64,000 nucleotides of DNA from the NCBI GenBank assembly GCA_021775415.1, contig JAJFHV010000013.1:124001-188000 (forward strand), in the 5' to 3' direction. The position numbers and the translations under genes were made by a program. The notes beneath the pieces were generated by a model. It searched no databases. It saw only the letters and a list, made by a program, of their open reading frames with translations, and was not told the DNA's origin. The DNA comes from Hyphomicrobiales bacterium. Lineage in GTDB: Bacteria > Pseudomonadota > Alphaproteobacteria > Rhizobiales > Rhizobiaceae. Of this stretch, positions 47,368 through 56,473 are shown in pieces (position 1 is the first letter of the stretch; each line of letters opens with the position of its first letter).

Positions 47368-48072
47368 ATGCGTAAAGCCATGTTCGGCCCTCTACCCGCC
47401 AGTAGAAATACACCTCCGCCAGTGTTCATCTATGAACCGCCACAAGAGCCGAGGCTCAATGTACTTTATCAGGACGACGATCTTCTTGTACTCTCAAAGC
47501 CCTCAGGGCTACTCAGCGTTCCGGGAAAGCACCGTGAACATGCAGACAGTCTGGAAACTCGAGTTCTAGCGGAGTTTCCTGAAGCAACGACAGTGCATCG
47601 GCTCGATAGGGGGACTTCCGGTGTTTTGATGATGGCTCGAAATCCCAAAGCACACCGGCATCTTGGATTACAGTTTGAGCGTCGCAAGACGTCTAAAACC
47701 TATATTGCGCGCGTCGCGGGGAAGGTTGAACCTGATTCAGGAACAATTGACCTTCCATTACTGACGGATTGGCAGAACCGGCCAAAGCAAATGGTTGATA
47801 GAATGCTCGGTCGTGAGGCGACAACGAACTGGCGGGTTGTTGAGCGTGAGCGAAACGCTACCCGTATGGAACTCACGCCAATAACCGGGCGATCCCATCA
47901 GCTTCGGGTTCACATGCAGGAGTTGGGGCATCCGATACTGGGCGATAGCTTTTACGCACCGCTGGAAATCGTGGCGGCTGCAGACCGATTACAACTGCAC
48001 GCAGAAAAGCTCTCGATATTTCATCCAGCAGACGGACGTGAGATAACTTTCTGCGACCCGTGTCCATTTTGA
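47368..48072 (+). CDS. RluA-family pseudouridine synthase
   Basis: Converts uridine to pseudouridine in rRNA or tRNA. Catalytic aspartate in motif TVHRLDRGTSGVLMMAR, plus LVLSKPSGLLSVPGK and C-terminal ITGRSHQLRVHMQELGHPILGD. Length 234 and the lack of an S4 domain fit the short RluA/RluA-like group (RluA itself acts on 23S and some tRNAs). It begins 3 bp after the hydrolase and converges on mbfA. Confidence 0.9.
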   Translation: MRKAMFGPLPASRNTPPPVFIYEPPQEPRLNVLYQDDDLLVLSKPSGLLSVPGKHREHADSLETRVLAEFPEATTVHRLDRGTSGVLMMARNPKAHRHLGLQFERRKTSKTYIARVAGKVEPDSGTIDLPLLTDWQNRPKQMVDRMLGREATTNWRVVERERNATRMELTPITGRSHQLRVHMQELGHPILGDSFYAPLEIVAAADRLQLHAEKLSIFHPADGREITFCDPCPF

Positions 48073-48078
48073 GTAACG

Positions 48079-49062
48079 CTAACCCTGCCCGATCAGAATA
48101 CCAGCTGCAAATACCAGCGCACCACCAAGTACAACCTGGAATATTGCGCGGCTCCAGGGCGTTTCCATATAGTGTTTTTGGATCCAGGCGATGACCCATA
48201 GTTCAACAAACACGATGACAATTGCGATATTTGTCGCTATCCAAAAATCCGGGATCAGGTAAGGAAGTGCGTGGCCAAGGCCACCAATGGTGGTCATGAT
48301 TCCCGTTGTTACACCGCGTTTGATTGGCGAACCGCGCCCAGAGATAACCCCGTCATCGGAGGCAACTTCTGTGAACCCCATCGAGATGCCAGCGCCAACA
48401 GAAGCGGCAATACCCACAAGAAATGTGGTCCAGGTATCTTGCGTTGCAAAAGCTGTGGCAAAGATTGGTGCAAGAGTGGAAACCGATCCATCCATCAAGC
48501 CAGCAAGACCTGGCTGCACATAGGTTAAAACAAATTGTTTGTGCTCTTTTGCTGCTTCATCTTCCTGGACTTCCGCAGGTGCGTGTCTTTTTTCGGCACC
48601 CTTGGCCGTTGCAATGTGGCCGGCCTCGGCTATTGCCAGATCGCCAAGCAGTTTGCGAATGGAAGCATCTTCCGTTCGTTTTGCTGCGGCTAAATAGAAC
48701 CGGTGTGCCTGGGCCTCCATGTCGGCTGCCTGTTTTCTAACAGCCTCCACGCCAAATGGCTTCACCAACCATTCAGGTTTGCGGCTATAAAAATCCTTGA
48801 CATGCTCGCGTCGAATGAGGGGTATGGTCTCGCCAAATTTTTCCTGATGCAGTGCGATCAGCCAGCCACGGTGCTCGTTCTCTTCCGCAGCCATTTCATC
48901 GAATACCTTTGCGGTATCTGAAAAATCCTCCCGCAATCCATCAGCATAGGTTTGATAAATTCTCGCATCATCTTCTTCGCAAGATATTGCAAGCGCCAGA
49001 ATTTCCTGCTCGGAAAGGGCATTGAAACTGGTTTTACTGGAAGGCAAAAATCGGGATAACAT
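48079..49062 (-). CDS. mbfA: Membrane-bound ferritin MbfA
   Basis: Iron and manganese detoxifying protein with a cytoplasmic ferritin-like domain fused to a VIT1-type transporter. The ferritin-like part (residues ~15-165) has the metal-binding glutamates in SCEEDDARIY, EMAAEENEHRGWL, and the second repeat MEAQAHRFYLAA and IAEAGHIATAKGAE. The C-terminal half has about five helices with GLMDGSVSTLAPIFATAFAT, as in Ccc1/VIT1. MbfA exports iron in Agrobacterium and Bradyrhizobium and is controlled by Irr. A candidate Irr box lies just upstream (49074-49090). Confidence 0.9.
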   Translation of the reverse strand: MLSRFLPSSKTSFNALSEQEILALAISCEEDDARIYQTYADGLREDFSDTAKVFDEMAAEENEHRGWLIALHQEKFGETIPLIRREHVKDFYSRKPEWLVKPFGVEAVRKQAADMEAQAHRFYLAAAKRTEDASIRKLLGDLAIAEAGHIATAKGAEKRHAPAEVQEDEAAKEHKQFVLTYVQPGLAGLMDGSVSTLAPIFATAFATQDTWTTFLVGIAASVGAGISMGFTEVASDDGVISGRGSPIKRGVTTGIMTTIGGLGHALPYLIPDFWIATNIAIVIVFVELWVIAWIQKHYMETPWSRAIFQVVLGGALVFAAGILIGQG

Positions 49063-49073
49063 AGGGACCTTAC

Positions 49074-49090
49074 TTTGGAATCATTCTAGT
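49074..49090 (-). promoter_or_regulatory. Candidate Irr box (ICE) upstream of mbfA
   Basis: TTTGGAA, TCA, TTCTAGT resembles the Irr-box core TTTAGAA with its inverted TTCTAAA; the left arm matches six of seven positions and the right five of seven. It lies just downstream of a CATATAAAC -10-like element and overlaps the start of the leader, where Irr would block transcription when iron is low. An AAGG Shine-Dalgarno follows before ATG 49062. Confidence 0.5.
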
Positions 49091-49201
49091 TTATATGGCC
49101 CGAGCGTCAGGAACAAGGATGTGAATACAATTGAATTGCAAGTCTGGTTGTCGTAGCCAGATTCTCAACGATAACCAAGCTGGAGCATTTGGAATTTTCT
49201 G

Positions 49202-50017
49202 ATGGGCATGTTCAATACAGTGCTGGAAAAAATCGGCAGGAGGCTCGCGGACAAACTGGTGCGCGAATCCTCCGGCTATCAGCCCTACACCCCGTCGGAT
49301 TACAGAACCCTGTGTGCAACGCTTGAGCCTGGCGATGTGTTGTTGGTCGAGGGCAATCAACATGTATCGGTGGTCATTAAGTACCTCACCCAGTCAACCT
49401 GGTCCCATGCGGCAATTTTCGTTGGGGATATGCTACCTGAACCCGATGATGGTCGTGAACGACCCAGGCTAATCGAAGTCAATTTGGGCGAAGGATGTAT
49501 TGCTGTACCATTGAGCAGGTACGAAACATATAATACCCGCATCTGCAGGCCAGTCGGTCTTACAAAACGAGATCGAAAGAAGGTCGTCGAATTCATGATC
49601 GGTAAGATCGGACTTCAATACGATCTGAAAAACATATTTGACATGCTGCGATACTTTTTCCCGACACCTCCGGTGCCGGTTCGCTGGCGCCGCCGCATGC
49701 TGTCATTAGGGTCATCATCACCAACTAAGGCGATTTGTTCATCTCTGATTGCCCAGGCCTATCAATCTGTCGAGTATCCAATCCTGCCTGAAGTAACCCT
49801 TGCACCCGGCAGAACAACGGCTGTTTCGACCTATTCACGAAAAGAAATTCTACACATCCGGCATCATTCGCTGTTTGCACCGAGAGATTTTGATCTGTCA
49901 CCGTATTTCAGGATCGTTAAACCGACCATTGAAATGGGCTTTGATTATCGAGAGATAACCTGGAGCGGAAAGACTTCCAAAAAAGATATTCTACGGCCGG
50001 AAAAACCGATTAAATAG
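49202..50017 (+). CDS. YiiX/YaeF-like permuted papain-fold amidase (C92 family)
   Basis: Predicted cysteine amidase or peptidase of the permuted NlpC/P60 fold. Catalytic-type histidine in TQSTWSHAAIFVGD, and cysteine in TKAICSSLIAQAYQS; the order His before Cys is the mark of the permuted group. No signal peptide is seen, in contrast to E. coli YiiX. A role on peptidoglycan peptides or lipids is possible. Start ATG 49202; a second ATG follows two codons later. Confidence 0.8.
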   Translation: MGMFNTVLEKIGRRLADKLVRESSGYQPYTPSDYRTLCATLEPGDVLLVEGNQHVSVVIKYLTQSTWSHAAIFVGDMLPEPDDGRERPRLIEVNLGEGCIAVPLSRYETYNTRICRPVGLTKRDRKKVVEFMIGKIGLQYDLKNIFDMLRYFFPTPPVPVRWRRRMLSLGSSSPTKAICSSLIAQAYQSVEYPILPEVTLAPGRTTAVSTYSRKEILHIRHHSLFAPRDFDLSPYFRIVKPTIEMGFDYREITWSGKTSKKDILRPEKPIK

Positions 50018-50067
50018 CCTTATGCCCTGTCCTGCTTGTCGGATGGTGGCGCAAATTGGAGAAAGCC

Positions 50068-51252
50068 ATGACCGGCCCATTGGATGGAATACGCGTCCTC
50101 GATCTGACCTCGATGATATCGGGTCCAACGGCAACGATGATGCTGGCGGACCAGGGTGCTGATGTCATCAAAGTAGAAAACCCCAATGGCGGCGATTATA
50201 CTCGGGCTGTATCAACCGCCCGCAATGGATTTTCCGCTTCGTTTGTCAACAATAACCGCAACAAGCGCTCGATTACACTCAATTTGAAGGATCCCAGAGG
50301 CGTGGAAACGCTGAAACGTCTTGCCAAAAATGCAGATGTGCTGGTTCAAAATTTCAGGCCCGGTGTGGTCGACCGAATTGGTGTTGGTGAAACAGATATT
50401 CGCGCCGTGGCACCTTCAATTATATACGTCTCGATCAGCGGGTTTGGCGATACCGGGCCTTACGCCCAAAAGCCAGTGTATGATCCGCTCGTCCAGGCGC
50501 TTTCCGGTCTCACAACAGTTCAGGCGGGCTCCGATGAGGAGCGACCGCGACTTGTGCGCACTATTTTGCCCGACAAGCTGACTGGTTATGCTGCGGCACA
50601 GGCAATCACTGCAGCACTGGTCGCGCGGTTTCGCACCGGTGAAGGGCAGCATATTAAATTATCAATGCTGGATACAATTATCTCGTTCCTGTGGGGCTCC
50701 GACATGGGGGCTCACACTTTCGTGGGCGATGAATTGCGAACTGAAACTGCCCAGAGCTTTATTGATCTGATTTATGAAACCCAGGATGGATATATCAGTG
50801 TAGCGGTCCAGTCAGACAAGCAATGGGTTGGTCTGTGTCAGGCATTTGACCGGCCGGATTTAATTTCTGACCCAAGGTTCAACAGTGTGGAGTTGAGGCA
50901 CAAAAACATCGATGAACGGCTTGTGACCACCCAAGAGTTGCTCGGATCTGAAACCTCGAATGAATGTCTCAGGCGACTGGAAGAACAAGACGTGCCCTGC
51001 GCGCCGGTTCTAACGCGCCGTGAGGTGATACATCATCCGCAGATTGTCTCAAGCGGGATTATTACTGAAATTGAACACCCGAAAGCAGGACTGTTGCGTC
51101 AGGCAAGACATGCACCGCAGTACTCCCAGACTGCAACGGAACAGCGTTATCCTGCACCGGCTTTAGGGCAGGACACTGGCGAGATTTTGAGTGAGGCCGG
51201 CTTCTCGAAGTCAGAGATAGAGGCATTGGAGACGGACGGGGTGACAACCTGA
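50068..51252 (+). CDS. CaiB/BaiF family III CoA-transferase
   Basis: Moves CoA between carboxylic acids. N-terminal MTGPLDGIRVLDLTSMISGP with the nucleotide-binding VIKVENPNGGDYTR; catalytic aspartate in GPYAQKPVYDPLVQALSGL; C-terminal VLTRREVIHHPQIVSSG. The start is ATG 50068 with GGAG seven bases before it. The next gene is convergent 2 bp away. The substrate is unknown; the family acts on carnitine, oxalate, succinate, mesaconate and other acids. Its place beside the catabolic run suggests a late step in that pathway, but it is on the other strand. Confidence 0.88.
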   Translation: MTGPLDGIRVLDLTSMISGPTATMMLADQGADVIKVENPNGGDYTRAVSTARNGFSASFVNNNRNKRSITLNLKDPRGVETLKRLAKNADVLVQNFRPGVVDRIGVGETDIRAVAPSIIYVSISGFGDTGPYAQKPVYDPLVQALSGLTTVQAGSDEERPRLVRTILPDKLTGYAAAQAITAALVARFRTGEGQHIKLSMLDTIISFLWGSDMGAHTFVGDELRTETAQSFIDLIYETQDGYISVAVQSDKQWVGLCQAFDRPDLISDPRFNSVELRHKNIDERLVTTQELLGSETSNECLRRLEEQDVPCAPVLTRREVIHHPQIVSSGIITEIEHPKAGLLRQARHAPQYSQTATEQRYPAPALGQDTGEILSEAGFSKSEIEALETDGVTT

Positions 51253-51254
51253 CT

Positions 51255-52289
51255 TTAATCGCCGCTCAGCAATTCATTAATGTAGCTGTCCAGGGTTTTT
51301 TCAAATTCCGGTTCGTTCCCGGGGCTTGCAACACAGTGCCCCCAAGGTGAATCAAACGGTCTGAAATCCACATTTGGCATGTAGCTGGCTTCAATCTCAT
51401 TGTCAGCTGGTGGGAAATACAGATCGTCGGTGCAGGGCATCAGGATTGCGCGGGCTTTGATTGCTGCGAGCGCTTTCTCAATGTTGCCATCATACATTGG
51501 ATTGGCACTGATATCGCCAAGCTGCCACGTTTTGAGTTTGGCAAGCAAATTGTTCGCATCCCAATTGTCAGCATGATCCTCCGCCCAATCATCAAGCAGG
51601 GCATCAGGGTTTTCGTACCCCAGTTTTTTGTACAGCCCTTCGCGGTAGAATGTCTGTGAGAATGCCCACCCGGCATAGACCCGGCCAAATGCGCCAAGCC
51701 CCCGGACCGGTGGTGAAGTGTAATCACCACCTTTGAAATCGCCATCCGCGCAAAGCGCTGCCTTTACCCCTTCAAGAAACACGTAATTGTGGGGTGATGT
51801 TTTGGCTGATGCGCAGAACGGCAGGATGGCATCTACCATGTCTGCGTATTGTGCGGCCCACTGGTATGATTGACAACCGGCCATCGACCACCCGGCAACC
51901 AACGCAATGCGTTCAACGCCAAGTTCATGCGTCAGTAGCTGATGCTGGCAGGCGATGTTGTCCCACAACGTAATGTCTGGAAAACGGGCACCGTCAAACG
52001 GTGCAGGTGTGTTGCTCGGTGAGGACGATAAGCCATTGCCGAATAGATTGACCGAAACAATGAAGTGTTTGGTTGGGTCAATTGCCCGGCCGATGCCAAA
52101 GAACCCTTCGTTACGGCTATGATTGCCGGTGTAGAAAGTTGGCAATACAACTACATTGTTCCTGGCTGCATTAAGTGAACCATAGGTTTTGTAGGCAAGC
52201 TGGGCGGAGGGCAAAACAATCCCGGATTGCAGTGCCACCTCGCCCAACTCATAAATTCGATAGTCCTTGGTCAAACCCGGACCTTTCAA
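51255..52289 (-). CDS. MetX-like alpha/beta hydrolase (homoserine O-acetyltransferase family)
   Basis: A 344-residue protein of the MetX fold. Nucleophile in LVAGWSMAGCQSYQWA (consensus GWSMGG), Asp in MPCTDDLYFPP and His in SPWGHCVASPG. MetX proper uses GGSMGGMQ, so this is likely a hydrolase or acyltransferase for a different substrate. It is the last gene of the minus-strand run; its ATG follows the stop of the ligase gene with no spacer, showing tight coupling. Confidence 0.75.
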   Translation of the reverse strand: MKGPGLTKDYRIYELGEVALQSGIVLPSAQLAYKTYGSLNAARNNVVVLPTFYTGNHSRNEGFFGIGRAIDPTKHFIVSVNLFGNGLSSSPSNTPAPFDGARFPDITLWDNIACQHQLLTHELGVERIALVAGWSMAGCQSYQWAAQYADMVDAILPFCASAKTSPHNYVFLEGVKAALCADGDFKGGDYTSPPVRGLGAFGRVYAGWAFSQTFYREGLYKKLGYENPDALLDDWAEDHADNWDANNLLAKLKTWQLGDISANPMYDGNIEKALAAIKARAILMPCTDDLYFPPADNEIEASYMPNVDFRPFDSPWGHCVASPGNEPEFEKTLDSYINELLSGD

Positions 52290-53705
52290 TCAGTAGAGAC
52301 GGATGTACTCTTTGACTTCCCAATCCGTAACGGCCTGATGGTAGCGCTCCCACTCGTCGTTTTTGTATTCGAGGTAGGAGTTCATCATCACCGGTCCCAT
52401 GACAGTTTCTGCAAGTTTGTCGCCACGCAAAGCTTCCATTGCCTGCAACAGATTGCGTGGTAGGCGCCGGATGCCAAGCTTCTTGGCTTCTTCTTTTGTC
52501 ATTTGGTACAGATCAATATCAGTAGGATTACCGGGTTCAATTTTCTCGCTCATACCCTCAAGCGCAGCTGACAAAGTCATCGCCAAACCGAGATAGACAT
52601 TCATCGTCATGTCCGCTGCACGGTTTTCAATGCAGTATCGGCTTTGCGGTAGGCGGAACTGGGCGGAACGGTTGTTGAAGCCATAGGTGATATTGGTTGG
52701 TGCCCAGGTAACCGTACCGCCCTCAAATCCACCAACGCGCGGAACAAGTCCATTGTAGGAGTTTACCGTTGGACAGGTAATCGCGGTGATCGCTTCAGCA
52801 TGTTTCATCAGGCCGCCGACTGCATAACGTGATTCAGCGGACCAGCCGTCTTTGTCTTTGAAGACGTTTTCGCCCGGATTATCGAGCTTCTGCAAAGAAA
52901 AGTTGATATGAGCGCCGGAGCGCCAGTCACCAATTGTCGGCTTCGGCATGAAGGTAATAAACATGTCATGCTGTTTGGCGATTTCCTTCAACAGTATACG
53001 CAGGAAGACTAGGCGGTCTGCCATTTCCAGCAGATTGGTATAGTGGAAATCCAGCTCGAACTGCGAATACCCACCTTCGGCCACAACGTCGTGGATGTTC
53101 CATCCGAGATCTTCGAGGATATCGATCATGTCTTTGAGGAACGGCATCGAATCGATGGAGTACTCAACGTCATACCCAAATGCCTGACGGCGCGGTCTGA
53201 CGCCTTCCATTGGATCGTCATCAAATGCTTTTTCCGGCTGGCCGTCCTCATCATAGCGCATGGCAATGAATTCTGGCTCGATACCTGCGTAACCCTCGAA
53301 TCCATCGTCTGCGGCTGATTGCATGGCGCGCTTGAGCGCCTGACGCGGGCAGACATTGTATGGCGCGTCTTCCCAGAACAGATCCGCGAATATGATCGCC
53401 ATCGTTGTGTCCCATGGACAAATATACACCGCATCAAGATCCGGAATCATGATTTGATCCGAATCTGCCGGCGACAATTCCGGAACAAAGGATATGGAGT
53501 GAACCGCGAATTGCGGGCCCTTGCCAAGGCAAAGCGGTTCGAAATCGCTCATCGGAACCGGCTTGGTTTTTGGAATGCCGTGTAGGTCAATCCAGCTCGA
53601 AAGCACGTATTTGACACCTGCTTTTTCGAGCCGTTCCTTTACTTCAGCAATTTTTGGCCGATTGCGTTCAATCGCATCCTGCATTTTCTCGTAATAAATT
53701 TTCAT
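52290..53705 (-). CDS. Glutamine-synthetase-family gamma-glutamyl ligase (type III-like)
   Basis: A 471-residue ATP-dependent ligase of the GS family that would join an amine to glutamate, possibly as gamma-glutamylamide. Seen: the N-terminal beta-grasp (YVLSSWIDLHGIPKTKP), metal-binding YAGIEPEFIAMR and EGGYSQFELDF, ATP-linked AHINFSL, and the arginine-rich YGFNNRSAQFRLP. It lacks the adenylylation region of GlnA. GS-like ligases open degradation of ethanolamine, isopropylamine and aniline in other bacteria. Together with a Rieske oxygenase here, amine degradation is a reasonable inference. Confidence 0.82.
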   Translation of the reverse strand: MKIYYEKMQDAIERNRPKIAEVKERLEKAGVKYVLSSWIDLHGIPKTKPVPMSDFEPLCLGKGPQFAVHSISFVPELSPADSDQIMIPDLDAVYICPWDTTMAIIFADLFWEDAPYNVCPRQALKRAMQSAADDGFEGYAGIEPEFIAMRYDEDGQPEKAFDDDPMEGVRPRRQAFGYDVEYSIDSMPFLKDMIDILEDLGWNIHDVVAEGGYSQFELDFHYTNLLEMADRLVFLRILLKEIAKQHDMFITFMPKPTIGDWRSGAHINFSLQKLDNPGENVFKDKDGWSAESRYAVGGLMKHAEAITAITCPTVNSYNGLVPRVGGFEGGTVTWAPTNITYGFNNRSAQFRLPQSRYCIENRAADMTMNVYLGLAMTLSAALEGMSEKIEPGNPTDIDLYQMTKEEAKKLGIRRLPRNLLQAMEALRGDKLAETVMGPVMMNSYLEYKNDEWERYHQAVTDWEVKEYIRLY

Positions 53706-53777
53706 TCCAGTGACCTCTTCGTTCGATAGAATTGAACCCCAGACAATACTCCGGAGCTCATGATTTTGCTGTGATTA

Positions 53778-54182
53778 TTAGCCCGGCACAAAGTCGTTAG
53801 GGTCAATTCCGGGAACATGCGTCAGACCAGCAAGCTGTTTCCAATTATGCGGGTAGGCGGCATAGAAAATCACACAACGTTCATCTGCTTCGTAGGAAAT
53901 GTGATTGTCCTTGGGTACGAACAGAACGTCACCCGAGTTGCAAATGTAGGTCTCGCCATCGCAAACCAGCCGGAATGTACCCTCAAGACAATAGATGATC
54001 TCATCACAAGTCAGATCCCACGGCACTTTGATATTCTTAAGTACATTGACCCCGCCACACATGGTTTCGCTCATTCCGCTGGTGACCATTGGCTTGATAT
54101 AGGTGTCGCCATCACCTTCGCCGATTTTGTCATAGCGGTCCTTGACGAGGTCCCATTTCATAAGCTGTGGTTTATTGCCCAT
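53778..54182 (-). CDS. EutQ-like cupin domain protein
   Basis: A 134-residue single cupin. The pattern DEIIYCLEGTFRLVCDGE, then GDVLFVPKDNHISY and FYAAYPHNWKQL resembles the C-terminal domain of EutQ, an ethanolamine-utilisation protein. The role is unknown; it may bind or isomerise a small amine or aldehyde, or be a metal-dependent sensor. It sits between the ligase and VOC genes on the same strand (11 bp to VOC, 72 bp to the ligase). Confidence 0.75.
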   Translation of the reverse strand: MGNKPQLMKWDLVKDRYDKIGEGDGDTYIKPMVTSGMSETMCGGVNVLKNIKVPWDLTCDEIIYCLEGTFRLVCDGETYICNSGDVLFVPKDNHISYEADERCVIFYAAYPHNWKQLAGLTHVPGIDPNDFVPG

Positions 54183-54193
54183 AGTAATTATCC

Positions 54194-54604
54194 TTAGGTT
54201 TTGTGTTTGAGTATGGATTCGTTCAGTTCAACTTTGTAGCCGTCCGGGTCTTCGCAAAATGCGATGACGCGAGTGCCGTGTTTCATTGGTCCTGCTGGCC
54301 GGGTAATTTTGATACCCTGGGCTGCAAGGTCTTCGCAGGCTTTGTAGACATCCGGCGTTTCGATGCAGAGATGGCCCCAGCCATTCCCCTTGTCGTAAGT
54401 TTCCGTGTCGTCCCAATTGTTGGTCAATTCCAGTGTTGGGAACTCAGCCTCCGGCCCGTAACCGATGAACGTGTTTGTGAACCGACCCTCTTCATAGTCG
54501 GTGCGTCGCAGCACCTGCATGCCGAGAATGCTGCAGTAAAAATTCAACGATGCTTCGAGGTCGAGAACCCTGATCATCGTGTGTGCCAGTCGATATTCCG
54601 TCAT
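54194..54604 (-). CDS. VOC-family protein, glyoxalase-I-like
   Basis: A 136-residue metal-dependent enzyme closely patterned on lactoylglutathione lyase: YRLAHTMIRVLDLEASL, LELTNNWDD, GWGHLCIETPD and AFCEDPDGYKVELNES supply the metal-ligand set His, Glu, His, Glu. True GloA isomerises the methylglyoxal-glutathione adduct. Inside a catabolic run it may instead act on an aldehyde or adduct formed by the oxygenase. It overlaps the Rieske gene by 4 bp. Confidence 0.85.
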   Translation of the reverse strand: MTEYRLAHTMIRVLDLEASLNFYCSILGMQVLRRTDYEEGRFTNTFIGYGPEAEFPTLELTNNWDDTETYDKGNGWGHLCIETPDVYKACEDLAAQGIKITRPAGPMKHGTRVIAFCEDPDGYKVELNESILKHKT

Positions 54605-55722
54605 GTTTTCATCTCTCGTTTTTGACCCGTCACGCTTCCGGCAATAAGTTCTTGAAATGCCCGCACGCTGTTTTCCCAGTGGGGGGAAAGAACGCCGCCG
54701 CTTTCGGCAACAGGAGAAGCCCGGCCCAGCTGCAGACGTTCCACCATTTCATGGTCTTCCTTGTGCACGTCCCACCAAAGCGATTTCAGCCCTTCGATTT
54801 CCTCATTGCTCAACACCTGACCTTCAGTGGTATAGAGCGCACGTTTTTGGATCATGCGGTCCGGCCCAAGCGGAATGTTCAGATAAACTCCCAATTGATC
54901 CGGAAAATACCGTCCAACAATGAAATTTGGAAACAGCGTCAAATAGCGGGAACTGACGGCGAGGCTGCCGCCGGTGCCGACTTCCTCTTTAAGATCAACA
55001 GCACTTCCCAGACATCTTCCGTCCACAATTGTATAGTGATCTGTTAGAGGCTGATCAGTCGTGGAAGAGTGCACAAATTGTACGTGATAGGGCTCAATGA
55101 AGTTCTCCATGATGAACTTCCAGTTTGTCGCGATTTCACCAAAATCAAGAATGCCAATCGGCTGAACTTTATCAAAATCAATGCCATCCAGGCGCTTGAT
55201 CAGGGGTGCGGCATACTCCTCAAAGGGTTCAGCATTGCCATCCAGATTGACAAACACCCAGTCGTGCCAAACGTGAACGCGAATGGGCACGAGGCTGTTT
55301 TTGGTTCGATCAAAACCCTCGGGTTCATGTTTGTCTGTCCCGCCAAAGTGAGGTGAAGCACGCAAGGTTCCGTCAAGATCATAGGCCCATGCGTGATAGG
55401 GGCAGCGGATCAGCTTGCCGACATTTTTGGGTTCATCGACGAGAGTAAGGCAGCGGTGCCTGCACACATTGTGAAAGGCAGCAATTTCGCCCCGCTGGTT
55501 TTTGATAAGGAGCACCGGCTTTCCGGCAATGGTAGTTGGAACTGAATCACCCGGCTCGGCAAGTTCATGAGCAAACCCGGCGCATACCCAGTTTTGGGCC
55601 AGTACGGTCTCGCATTCCGCCTTCCAGAAATTTTCACCCGTATAGGCGACCGCCGGTAATCCATGGGCCGGTGTGTGGTTTTCCATGAACGGTGACAACA
55701 TCGAATCTACTGAGTTACCCAT
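54601..55722 (-). CDS. Rieske non-heme iron oxygenase, quaternary-amine/aromatic type
   Basis: Terminal oxygenase (about 373 residues). Rieske cluster ligands: CRHRCL (Cys, His) and RCPYHAW (Cys, His). Mononuclear iron facial triad in NWKFIMENFIEPYHVQFVHS, with bridging Glu before PYH, as in carnitine and glycine-betaine monooxygenases, then an acidic residue further on. The substrate may be a quaternary amine or a cyclic compound. ATG 55722 has GGGGATGA about 8 bases upstream; 55731 is possible. No ferredoxin or reductase gene is in the window. Confidence 0.88.
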   Translation of the reverse strand: MGNSVDSMLSPFMENHTPAHGLPAVAYTGENFWKAECETVLAQNWVCAGFAHELAEPGDSVPTTIAGKPVLLIKNQRGEIAAFHNVCRHRCLTLVDEPKNVGKLIRCPYHAWAYDLDGTLRASPHFGGTDKHEPEGFDRTKNSLVPIRVHVWHDWVFVNLDGNAEPFEEYAAPLIKRLDGIDFDKVQPIGILDFGEIATNWKFIMENFIEPYHVQFVHSSTTDQPLTDHYTIVDGRCLGSAVDLKEEVGTGGSLAVSSRYLTLFPNFIVGRYFPDQLGVYLNIPLGPDRMIQKRALYTTEGQVLSNEEIEGLKSLWWDVHKEDHEMVERLQLGRASPVAESGGVLSPHWENSVRAFQELIAGSVTGQKREMKT

Positions 55723-55727
55723 TGCAA

Positions 55728-56276
55728 TCATCCCCAATTGCGTTTCAGCAAGAACTGGTTCTTGTAGTTTTTCAGGCCATTCATGATTTCAACGCTCAAG
55801 ACATCGTCCCGGCTATGGATTTCCTTTTCCATGAAATCGAGAAACCCTTCATGGTCATCGCTTACGACTTCTGCCAACAGGTCATAGCGACCCGACACCC
55901 ACAAAATATAGACAATGTCAGGATTGCTGGAGAGGCGCTCGGCCACGTCCTTTGGGGTAAAGCCCGCAGATACCTTGATGCCCAGCATGGCGTCGGTCTT
56001 GTATTCCACCGCGACCGGGTCGGCGATGGCTACAATTTGCAGCATGCCAGCGCCCTTCATGCTGGCAACGCGATTTCGGATTGTACCCTCCGAGACGCTT
56101 AGTTCCTGGGCAATTTCTGAAAACGCCGTGCGGCCGTCGCGCTGCAAAATGGCAATGATGGATCGGTTAAGCTTGTCGTCCGGAGACGACTTGTCCGGTT
56201 GCCGTGTTAGACGCTCGCCAAATTTGCGATCATCAATATCAACAACCCTGCCTTGAGCGCGCGTGCCACGTGCCAT
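55728..56276 (-). CDS. Lrp/AsnC-family regulator of the catabolic cluster
   Basis: Lrp-type regulator: HTH at residues ~40-75 (AFSEIAQELSVSEGTIRNRVASM) and the RAM/AsnC effector domain (LGIKVSAGFTPKDVAERL, and YDLLAEVVSDDHEGF). Start ATG 56276 has AAGGGAAG; longer N-terminal extensions lack a ribosome site. It is first in the minus-strand run and divergent from the second Rieske gene (197 bp between starts), so it can reach both transcription units. An amino acid or amine effector is likely by family habit. Confidence 0.88.
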   Translation of the reverse strand: MARGTRAQGRVVDIDDRKFGERLTRQPDKSSPDDKLNRSIIAILQRDGRTAFSEIAQELSVSEGTIRNRVASMKGAGMLQIVAIADPVAVEYKTDAMLGIKVSAGFTPKDVAERLSSNPDIVYILWVSGRYDLLAEVVSDDHEGFLDFMEKEIHSRDDVLSVEIMNGLKNYKNQFLLKRNWG

Positions 56277-56473
56277 GTGCTCTTCCCTTGCGCGGTCCCA
56301 ACCGCAAATTCGGAACTTATCTGCGAATTTCTGACAAATCAATCCCTATAATACTGAATTCGTAGGTATTTAAGATTGACTTACGATTTAAGTAGATGAA
56401 AATGAATGCACTTGCTGATTGCGCAGTTGCTTCTGCACGCCAACAGAGGGTTTGACATAAAGGGATTGATCGA

